Source of the DNA: Bacillus sp. (in: firmicutes)
GTDB taxonomy: Bacteria > Bacillota > Bacilli > Bacillales > Salisediminibacteriaceae
Direction of reading: 5' to 3'
Assembly (NCBI GenBank): GCA_021208645.1
Contig: JAJOJL010000051.1
Location: 1 to 40,217, forward strand
Length of the DNA: 40,217 nucleotides
The position numbers and the translations under genes are program-made. Below, piece by piece: positions 34,345 through 40,217 of the stretch. The notes under the pieces were generated by a model, which saw only the letters and a program-made list of their open reading frames with translations, was not told the DNA's origin and did not search any database. Numbering within the stretch: position 1 is the first letter of the stretch; every line of letters begins with the position of its first letter.

Positions 34345-34881
34345 ATGATTATCCGTTCCGGAAAACCAGGAGATGAAACTGAAATTGCTCAAGTCCACGT
34401 TAGGAGTTGGCAGGCAGCCTACCGCCCCATATTGCCAGCAGATTTCCTTACATCCCTTTCTGTGAAAGCTCGGATGGAAAGGTGGAAAAATGGATTACAG
34501 CAAGCTAATCACGGTACTTTTGTTGCCGAGGATAGTCAACGTCGCATTGTCGGATTTGCCAATGGTGGCAAAAATCGAGGCACAGATGACGGTACTCAAA
34601 ACTTTCAAGGCGAGCTTTATTCATTGTATTTATTGCCTGAGGTGTGGGGGAAAGGGGTTGGTATTCAGCTTGTAAATGCAGTTGCCTCTCATTTACAGTT
34701 AATGGAATTCTCCTCCATGATCGTTTGGGTTTTATCAGATAACCCAGCCACTACATTTTATGAAAAAATCGGTGGAGAAAAGGTAGCCGTAGGGCATATT
34801 CCTATCAATGGGAAAAACTATCCAGAACGAGCGTATGGGTGGAAAGACATATCCGTGTTGAACAAAAAAATTGAGCATTAA
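34345..34881 (+). CDS. GNAT family N-acetyltransferase
   Basis: 178 residues. The fold begins IIRSGKPGDETEIAQVHVRS; the acetyl-CoA motif is LYLLPEVWGKGVGIQLVNA (Q/RxxGxG/A form GKGVGI) and the C-terminal part has VLSDNPATTFYEKIGGEKVA. Substrate unknown. The WQ..YR..LP segment near residues 25-35 is found in many Bacillus GNATs. GGAGG precedes the ATG. It is divergent from hutH and shares the 240-bp promoter region. Confidence 0.85.
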   Translation: MIIRSGKPGDETEIAQVHVRSWQAAYRPILPADFLTSLSVKARMERWKNGLQQANHGTFVAEDSQRRIVGFANGGKNRGTDDGTQNFQGELYSLYLLPEVWGKGVGIQLVNAVASHLQLMEFSSMIVWVLSDNPATTFYEKIGGEKVAVGHIPINGKNYPERAYGWKDISVLNKKIEH

Positions 34882-34885
34882 AACG

Positions 34886-34936
34886 GTGGCAAAAAAAATT
34901 ATCCCTCTACATTCTTGGGATAATAGTTTTGCCATC
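34886..34936. terminator. Bidirectional terminator, GNAT / MazG-like gene
   Basis: GTGGCAAAA/TTTTGCCAT with an inner ATCCC/GGGAT stem; T-rich on the plus side. Between convergent genes. Confidence 0.75.
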
Positions 34937-34952
34937 TTTTTTTTCTTTGCTT

Positions 34953-35279
34953 CTATGAATCTTCTACCACCTCCAAGAACCACCTCTCATGAAAGGAACC
35001 TCTTCTCTCTGCCTTATCCTCACGTATACTCTCTAACTCCTCTTTTGTATATCCATGATATTCACTTAAACAATAGATAAGCTCCAATAAATCAGCAAGC
35101 TCTTCAACAGCCTGTTCAGCATTTCCTGCCTCTAAGTATTCCGCCAACTCCTCCCGCAGTTTCTCCTTTCCTTCTATTTCAAACTCAGCAGCATCCAACC
35201 GTCTCACACGACACTCCGTCCCATTACGGCGGATTATTTCTGGGATTCTATCCCTAACAAGCTTATTGTAAATTGGCAC
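34953..35279 (-). CDS. MazG-like nucleoside triphosphate pyrophosphohydrolase
   Basis: 108 residues. The start MPIYNKLVRDRIPEIIRRNG and the helical EELAEYLE...AVEELADLLELIYCL acidic motif (EExxE and ExxD that bind Mg2+) define the small all-alpha NTP pyrophosphohydrolases related to MazG and HisE. It probably cleans up non-standard nucleotides. The GTG at 35279 follows GGGAGG; the frame extends to 35399 but without support. The last residues (RGSFHERWFL) are typical. Confidence 0.75.
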   Translation of the reverse strand: MPIYNKLVRDRIPEIIRRNGTECRVRRLDAAEFEIEGKEKLREELAEYLEAGNAEQAVEELADLLELIYCLSEYHGYTKEELESIREDKAERRGSFHERWFLEVVEDS

Positions 35280-35472
35280 GTGTCCCACTCCTCCCCCCTG
35301 TACATCTTCTATTAATAACAATTTGTTAAAAACATCGAAAAATCCTTTAATTTTTTGTAAAAAAATAATGCGGTTAGGGGGTAATGTTGATTTTCGCACC
35401 AGATGCTATTTGCAAAAATTTAAAACTAGTCTTTAACAGTGCAAAAAAATAAGAACCTTCTGCAAGGACTAA

Positions 35473-35517
35473 CGGGACTTGTGAAAAAGGGTGCTTTTCC
35501 CTTTTTCCCAAGTCTCG
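35473..35517. terminator. Long hairpin after the hypothetical gene
   Basis: CGGGACTT/AAGTCTCG with an inner perfect GAAAAAGGG/CCCTTTTTC stem. No T run follows on the minus strand, so it may be a terminator of weak type or an intergenic repeat. Confidence 0.5.
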
Positions 35518-35539
35518 TACTAACAGAGCTTCCTATTTT

Positions 35540-35902
35540 TCATTGAGGTAAAATTGTATAAATTGCCTTTTCCGTTTCGACCCGAACGCCATTATCCTTA
35601 TCCTGTGTAGAAAAATCGTCACTATAGATCGGTATTTCATAGGCATTTTGAGGTAGTTCCATTCTACCCTTGTCAGTTTCAATAAATCCTTGACCTTGTA
35701 GGATAATTTCCTGATCTGCCAAGTAATCATCCTCATCATGCCTTTCAATATTTCTAACGGAAACCTCATCTAAAACAAGCTGAATCTCATCTCTGTCCAT
35801 AATTTCTTCTTTACCAGTCGAAAATTCACTTTTATAAATCATCAATGTTTGACCTTTTTGCCTTTCTAGCCATTCCGTTAATTCAAATATTGGATGAGCC
35901 AT
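35540..35902 (-). CDS. Hypothetical soluble protein
   Basis: 120 acidic residues with no signal or membrane segment (FELTEWLERQKGQTLMIYKS, DEIQLVLDEVSVRNIERHDE, ELPQNAYEIPIY). The pattern of alternating strands suggests a small beta-rich domain. The ATG at 35902 follows GAGGGGG; the first in-frame codon at 35911 is not supported. I do not recognise the family. Confidence 0.6.
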   Translation of the reverse strand: MAHPIFELTEWLERQKGQTLMIYKSEFSTGKEEIMDRDEIQLVLDEVSVRNIERHDEDDYLADQEIILQGQGFIETDKGRMELPQNAYEIPIYSDDFSTQDKDNGVRVETEKAIYTILPQ

Positions 35903-35997
35903 TGAGAGCACCCCCTCGTAATTTTCATAACAGTACTATTCCCAGTTTGCTATATTTCATCCATACTTTTGTCCCTATGTCAGTTACTATTCTTTGT

Positions 35998-36087
35998 TAC
36001 GGACACGTTTGTTTGTTTTTACGACCACTTGTACGTTCTTTGCCAGGCTACGAACACGTCTGCTTGTTTTTCCGCTCCCACCTGTCC
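35998..36087. repeat. Two-copy direct repeat of about 51 bp
   Basis: TACGGACACGTTTGTTTGTT at 35998 and TACGAACACGTCTGCTTGTT at 36049, a period of 51. Each is followed by TTT, a CG-containing segment and a CTTGT or CCTGT block. The period is like that of the array at 7.2 kb but the sequence differs. Confidence 0.75.
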
Positions 36088-36186
36088 AATAAATTAAACA
36101 AAAATTTAAATAATTAGCTTGTTTATGGTATATTTACATCTATGTAAGATTTTCACCATTATACTGATACACAAGGAGCAGAACAT

Positions 36187-37179
36187 ATGGATCAAATTTT
36201 AGAAATAGCCTATGCCAATTTATTATCTCCAATGATCTTATTTTTTCTTTTAGGTATTATTGCAGTCTTAGTAAACTCTGATCTAAAGGTTCCTACTGCC
36301 TTCTATAACGGATATACCATGATAATCTTATTTACGATTGGTATAAAAGGTGGTATAGAACTGAGGAATGTATCGTTAGTAGAAATGGTCCCAACGATTA
36401 TTGCTGCAATTTTGTTGAGTGTCGTTATGCTACTTCTCTCACACATTATTTTAAGAAAAGTGTTTCACTACTCCTTTGAGGATTCCATCGCCATCGCAGC
36501 CCATTATGGCTCCGTGAGTGCCGTAACCTTTATAGCTGGGCTCGCTTTTCTAGATAAGGTTGGCGTTTTATACGAATCGTATATGTCTGCCGTGCTTGTA
36601 ATTATGGAAGGACCTGCAATCATTTTAGCTATTATTTTTTATAAACTGCATGTGCAAAAACATGGAGGCGAAGTTGACAATCCAAATGCAAAAATGAGTC
36701 ATGTTGTTAAAGAAGCCTTCTTTGGTAAAAGCATCTTCTTACTACTAGGTGGTATTTTTATTGGACTTGTTGCTCACACAGACGGCCTTGCCAATATTCA
36801 GCCATTATTCGGTGATTTATTTTACGGTGTCCTATGTATTTTCTTATTACATATGGGGATGATTGCAACTATGAGCATGAGGAAAATGAAAAATGTCAAC
36901 CCCATTTCATTTTTGTTCGCATTTATTTTACCTGTACTAGGAGGTGTCCTCGGTGTTATTACTGGTAATATTATTGGACTATCTGTGGGTGGAACCACGA
37001 TACTGGCAATTTTGAGTGGAAGTGCGTCGTATATTGCAGCCCCTGCAGCCATTAGTCAGGCGATTCCTAAAGCTAATTCTGGGCTAACACTAGGATCTGC
37101 CTTAGGGCTCACTTTACCATTTAACCTTATCGTCGGTATACCTTTTTATTATTGGTTAGCAACTCTTCTAGTGGGGTAA
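36187..37179 (+). CDS. Sodium-dependent bicarbonate transporter-like permease (SbtA family)
   Basis: 330 residues with about ten membrane helices in two inverted halves (LLSPMILFFLLGIIAVLV ... then after the loop LHVQKHGGEVDNPNAKMSH, SIFLLLGGIFIGLVAH). The SbtA fold, first known from cyanobacterial Na+/HCO3- symport, is suggested by FYNGYTMIILFTIGIKGGIE, AAHYGSVSAVTF and ILSGSASYIAAPAAI. The transported ion in Bacilli is not established; no PII-like SbtB partner is next to it. AAGGAG precedes the ATG. It is convergent with the acyl-CoA dehydrogenase gene. Confidence 0.8.
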   Translation: MDQILEIAYANLLSPMILFFLLGIIAVLVNSDLKVPTAFYNGYTMIILFTIGIKGGIELRNVSLVEMVPTIIAAILLSVVMLLLSHIILRKVFHYSFEDSIAIAAHYGSVSAVTFIAGLAFLDKVGVLYESYMSAVLVIMEGPAIILAIIFYKLHVQKHGGEVDNPNAKMSHVVKEAFFGKSIFLLLGGIFIGLVAHTDGLANIQPLFGDLFYGVLCIFLLHMGMIATMSMRKMKNVNPISFLFAFILPVLGGVLGVITGNIIGLSVGGTTILAILSGSASYIAAPAAISQAIPKANSGLTLGSALGLTLPFNLIVGIPFYYWLATLLVG

Positions 37180-38412
37180 TTGTAAAGTCAGAAGAGGGTG
37201 TCCAATTGGAGCTATTCGCTCCTTTTGGTACACCCTCTTCTTTATTAGTTGTATGCCTTTTTTTGCCAAGGCAAATGTGGTCAAATCGTCTGACGGTGGA
37301 TTATGAAGTCCAGCACGCACATCCCGGTAGTAACGCTCTAATTGATTGCTTTTATGAAGACTTTGACCACCAACAATTCTCATAGCAAGATCCACTACTT
37401 TTACAGCAGCATTCGTACAAATTGTTTTAACCGCTGCTAATTCAGCGCCTATTTGTTGCCGAATCTCCGGTCTTTCATCCCAAATACTTGCCACATGGTA
37501 CATAAAATGTCTCGCTTTCATTAACTCCAAATCCATCTCGGCAGTTTTCCTCTGAACCTCAGGGACTTGGGAAATGGGGTGCGGCAAGCTACTTGGCTGA
37601 TAACTCTTTGCAAAGTTAACTGCTTCATCCCTTGCAGCAATGGCTATCCCTAGATAGCAAGCAGGGATATGTAATAACCAACCTTGAGGATGCTTGCCGT
37701 GGCCTGGGTCCTTTACAGCAACTAATGCATCTTCTGAAACAAAGACATTTTCTAACAGAAGATCATCACTTCTCGTTGCTCTCATGCCCATCGTATTCCA
37801 AGTCTCTTCAAACTGAATACCCTCTGTCTCCCTAGGTAATAAAAATTCAGCTAATCTTACTTGGTCACCATCTTGAGCCATAGCTGTAACGATAATCCAG
37901 TCTAACACAGGGGCCAATGAAGTAAATGTTTTTTTACCATTCAACACCCAGCCGTCTGTTGTTTTTACAGCTTTCGTTAAAGGCATGCCTCCCCTTGCTG
38001 GACTTCCTGTACTTGGTTCAGTTGCAGCTGTATTGATCAATTTATGTTCTATTACTGCCGATTCTGCTACCTTGCGAAAAACTTTTTCCGGCCATTTATT
38101 CGTGTCTTTCAGTTGCATCATCGTTCCGTTATGCCAACCGAGAGATAGTGCAGTTGCTCCGTCACCCTTGGCAATTACTTCTTGGACCAGAAGAAATTCA
38201 TAAAGACTTATCTCTTCTCCCCCGTATTTCTTTGGCACGGTTAAGGCTGTCATCCCTGCTTCTTTTAATTTTTGAAAGTTTTCAACGGGAAACAAAGCTT
38301 TTTCATCGTAGTAAGATGCTCTTGCTTTAAAATCTTCCACGAAATTATTGGCACGCTCCCATAATGCTTTATGGTTCTTATTTTTGATCAAGATTTCTGT
38401 TTGTGCATCCAC
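37168..38412 (-). CDS. Acyl-CoA dehydrogenase family protein, probable 3' frameshift
   Basis: FAD-dependent enzyme of the acyl-CoA dehydrogenase fold. Seen: helical N-domain (FQKLKEAGMTALTVPKKYGG), middle beta domain (INTAATEPSTGSPARGG, GWVLNGKKTFTSLAP, WNTMGMRATRSDD) and C-terminal helices with MRIVGGQSLHKSNQLERYYR and DVRAGLHNPPSDDLTT. The usual catalytic Glu is not obvious, so it may act on unusual substrates. As read, the frame runs through a terminator hairpin to 37168. With six A instead of seven at 37258-37264 it would end ALAKKAYN at 37245, just before that hairpin, which is much more natural. GTG at 38412 is taken as start (GAGGG upstream), though the frame is open to 38496. Confidence 0.8.
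   Translation of the reverse strand: MDAQTEILIKNKNHKALWERANNFVEDFKARASYYDEKALFPVENFQKLKEAGMTALTVPKKYGGEEISLYEFLLVQEVIAKGDGATALSLGWHNGTMMQLKDTNKWPEKVFRKVAESAVIEHKLINTAATEPSTGSPARGGMPLTKAVKTTDGWVLNGKKTFTSLAPVLDWIIVTAMAQDGDQVRLAEFLLPRETEGIQFEETWNTMGMRATRSDDLLLENVFVSEDALVAVKDPGHGKHPQGWLLHIPACYLGIAIAARDEAVNFAKSYQPSSLPHPISQVPEVQRKTAEMDLELMKARHFMYHVASIWDERPEIRQQIGAELAAVKTICTNAAVKVVDLAMRIVGGQSLHKSNQLERYYRDVRAGLHNPPSDDLTTFALAKKGIQLIKKRVYQKERIAPIGHPLLTLQLPH
37190..37241. terminator. Bidirectional terminator, SbtA-like / ACAD genes
   Basis: AGAAGAGGGTGT/ACACCCTCTTCT with an inner GGAGC/GCTCC stem. Confidence 0.8.
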
Positions 38413-38925
38413 TTTTCCTATTCCCTCTCTTCCACGAATCCTCTTTTGTAAGAACTTTAACATTTTATTACCAGAGTTACTACTGATGTGGACCATTAGT
38501 CAAGTAACTATTTTAACTAAAACTATACGTATAACTATACTGTTTTCCCAAAAATACATAGAATACATTAGCCCTCAATACGAGGGTTCATTCGTTTGCG
38601 GGCATGCTACCATTAACACCAATCGGCTGCTTCCGACAAGTCATGTCCAGCGAATGTGAGGTGGCATTTAAGCTCCTCAGCAGTTTGTTCCCTTCCCCAA
38701 TAGAGGGTGTCGCATTGCGGCATCCTCTACTTATGTTTAGAGGAATTTATTTCCATACTAGGTATTCCTTGCGTTATCTTTCGACTTATTGCTACTGTAA
38801 AACGTATCGGAGAGTACCTCTAGCCTATATGAAAACGACAAGTACTTCCTTATAAATACAACGAATCGCCAAAAATCTTTCCTGGGAAATGAAATTAACA
38901 CATTTTTCCTCAACTTTTTTTCATG
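38413..38925. other. Gene-poor region with successive hairpins
   Basis: No convincing gene. Three hairpins follow one another: CCCTC/GAGGG (38573-38587), TGAGG/CCTCA (about 38658-38680) and a longer one at 38702-38729 (AGAGG/CCTCT and CGCA/TGCG with mismatches). They could be a structured leader of the ACAD gene (minus strand) or an unknown RNA. Plus-strand frames here lack ribosome binding sites. Confidence 0.3.
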
Positions 38926-38929
38926 GAAT

Positions 38930-38956
38930 CCCCCCAATAAATCGACAACTTATGAA
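38930..38956 (+). promoter_or_regulatory. Possible SigI-type promoter of mreBH
   Basis: CCCCCC (38930-38935), 17-nt spacer, TGAA (38953-38956). SigI promoters have a C-rich -35 and a CGAA-like -10; mreBH is a SigI target in B. subtilis. Confidence 0.35.
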
Positions 38957-39005
38957 GAATAACTATTAGATAGAGGGAATACTTAAAATGTGGAGGTTAA
39001 AAGTT

Positions 39006-40010
39006 ATGTTTTCAAATGCTCATGTTGGTATAGATTTAGGTACAGCAAATATACTTGTGTATACAAAAAGCAAGGGAATTATTTTAAACGAGCCATCTGT
39101 AGTTGCCATAGATGTTAATACAAACCAAGTATTGGCTATTGGCCAAGAGGCAAAACAAATGGTTGGGAAAACCCCTGGGAATATCGTCGCCATCAGACCA
39201 TTACAAGATGGTGTTATAGCTGATTATCAGGTGACGATTGATATGCTGAAACACATAATGAAGAAAGTAAGTAAAAAAGCAGGATTTGCCCTACGAAAGC
39301 CTAATGTAATTGTTTGTACCCCTTCTGGTGCAACCTCTGTGGAAAGAAGAGCCATACACGATGCTGTTAAAACATTTGGGGCAAAAAATGTGGAATTAAT
39401 TGAGGAACCTATTGCGGCAGCCATTGGTTCTGATCTCCCTGTATCAGAGCCTATTGCAAATGTAATAGTAGATATTGGTGGTGGGACTACAGAAGTGGCT
39501 ATCATCTCCTTCGGGGGAATTGTTACTTCTCGCTCCATACGAGTGGGTGGTGACCAACTAGATGGAGATATTATTCAACACGTCCGCAAGAAATATAATC
39601 TTTTAATCGGGTACAGAACTGCCGAAAATATAAAAATGGAAATAGGTTATGCATTGATTGATCACGAAAAACTGGACACAGATATTCGTGGCCGCGACCT
39701 CGTTAGCGGTCTCCCTAAAACTATTACAATTGATTCTTATGAGATACAAGATGCCATTAGGGAACCCTTGTTAGCTATCCTAGCAACAATCCGTGATACA
39801 TTGGAGGATTGCCCACCTGAACTTAGTGGTGACATTGTAGATCAAGGAATTACTTTAGCTGGAGGAGGTGCCCTTCTAAATGGCATGCAAGACTGGTTAA
39901 GATCTGAAATTGATGTACCAGTAAATCTTGCTCCAAACCCGTTAGAGGCTGTTGCCATTGGGACTGGCCGTTCCTTAGATTACATGACGAAGCACAAAAA
40001 AGCTAAATAA
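39006..40010 (+). CDS. mreBH: Rod-shape-determining actin MreBH
   Basis: 334 residues of actin fold: [20 protein letters not shown] (phosphate 1), [46 protein letters not shown] (phosphate 2) and [11 protein letters not shown] (adenosine). MreBH is one of three MreB-type filaments that guide lateral wall synthesis and, in B. subtilis, the hydrolase LytE. The length and solitary location, without mreC and mreD, separate it from MreB; Mbl is less likely but not excluded. The ATG at 39006 follows GGAGG; the in-frame ATG at 38988 is upstream of that site. Confidence 0.88.
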   Translation: MFSNAHVGIDLGTANILVYTKSKGIILNEPSVVAIDVNTNQVLAIGQEAKQMVGKTPGNIVAIRPLQDGVIADYQVTIDMLKHIMKKVSKKAGFALRKPNVIVCTPSGATSVERRAIHDAVKTFGAKNVELIEEPIAAAIGSDLPVSEPIANVIVDIGGGTTEVAIISFGGIVTSRSIRVGGDQLDGDIIQHVRKKYNLLIGYRTAENIKMEIGYALIDHEKLDTDIRGRDLVSGLPKTITIDSYEIQDAIREPLLAILATIRDTLEDCPPELSGDIVDQGITLAGGGALLNGMQDWLRSEIDVPVNLAPNPLEAVAIGTGRSLDYMTKHKKAK

Positions 40011-40014
40011 AGAG

Positions 40015-40049
40015 TATCCCAAAAGTGGTGTATTTCCACTTTTGGGATA
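40015..40049 (+). terminator. Terminator after mreBH
   Basis: Perfect 14-bp stem TATCCCAAAAGTGG/CCACTTTTGGGATA, then TTTAT. Confidence 0.85.
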
Positions 40050-40095
40050 TTTATAATTCTACTCATAAGACTGTCTTTATTACACGAAACCCGTA

Positions 40096-40217
<122 letters not shown>

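Noticed and set aside
37152-37385. Plus-strand ORF overlapping the SbtA 3' end
   Set aside because: Runs through the terminator hairpin and has no ribosome binding site.
38570-38735. Lysine, cobalamin or T-box leader
   Set aside because: Compared by eye with the consensus cores; none of the conserved loops is present.

Overview
The window looks like chromosomal DNA of a spore-forming, low-GC Bacillaceae bacterium. The evidence is SpoVA-type germination genes, a spore-cortex deacetylase (PdaA), Fur-regulated basic proteins FbpA and FbpB, MreBH, a SAM-I (S-box) riboswitch, AGGAGG-type ribosome binding sites with ATG/GTG/TTG starts, and a stretch (RlmD/YfjO, YfjP, PdaA/YfjS ... YfkAB, YfkD, YfkF) that follows the Bacillus subtilis yfj-yfk region. 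I cannot name the species.

Layout. 1-1.4 kb: a winged-helix RQC-minor-1 type DNA-binding protein (cut by the left edge) and a DUF6904 protein. 1.7-6.4 kb: rRNA/DNA maintenance genes (rlmD, an alkA-like glycosylase with an internal stop), a GAF protein, pdaA and fbpA. 6.4-7.4 kb: a gene-poor kilobase with an S-box riboswitch that has no gene after it, a 14-bp inverted repeat and a tandem array of about 52-bp units. 7.4-12.3 kb: small membrane proteins, class I fumarase, a histidine phosphatase, NfrA-type nitroreductase and an SE1561 protein. 12.6-19.6 kb: yfkAB, a frameshifted membrane-anchored protein, yfkD, MATE and OsmC genes, and a yfkF-like MFS transporter with a MITE-like repeat just upstream. 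19.7-24.5 kb: VLRF1 release-factor-like protein, YtxH protein, MBL-fold hydrolase, fbpB, SCP2 protein and plsC. The MBL and SCP2 genes each carry an FadR-like operator about 30 nt before the start codon, and the 650-bp gap before fbpB holds a cluster of DnaA boxes and a Spo0A-box palindrome. 24.8-29.1 kb: ALDH, a second MATE gene with three frameshifts, and a D-threonine-aldolase-like enzyme. 29.2-32.5 kb: a spoVA2mob-like spore heat-resistance/germination island (DUF1657, SpoVAC, SpoVAD, DUF1657, DUF421-DUF1657) that lacks SpoVAEb and the YhcN/YlaJ lipoprotein and is split by a repeat element. 32.6-40.2 kb: hutH behind a leader attenuator, GNAT, MazG-like, SbtA-like permease, acyl-CoA dehydrogenase, mreBH, and the end of an SDR gene.

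A recurring feature matters for every reader. At least ten genes contain one or more single-base gains or losses, almost all in short A/T or G runs, and restoring the run restores a full-length family protein every time. The corrected lengths agree with the arithmetic. This points to homopolymer errors in the assembly, or less likely to a genome undergoing real decay; the raw reads would decide. Frameshifted genes are therefore listed with the reconstructed span.

No tRNA, rRNA, CRISPR array or intact transposase gene was seen. The most unusual items are the orphan S-box, the DnaA/Spo0A box cluster, the paired FadR-like sites, the hutH attenuator, the incomplete spoVA2mob island, and a symmetric multi-stem element at about 3.2 kb.
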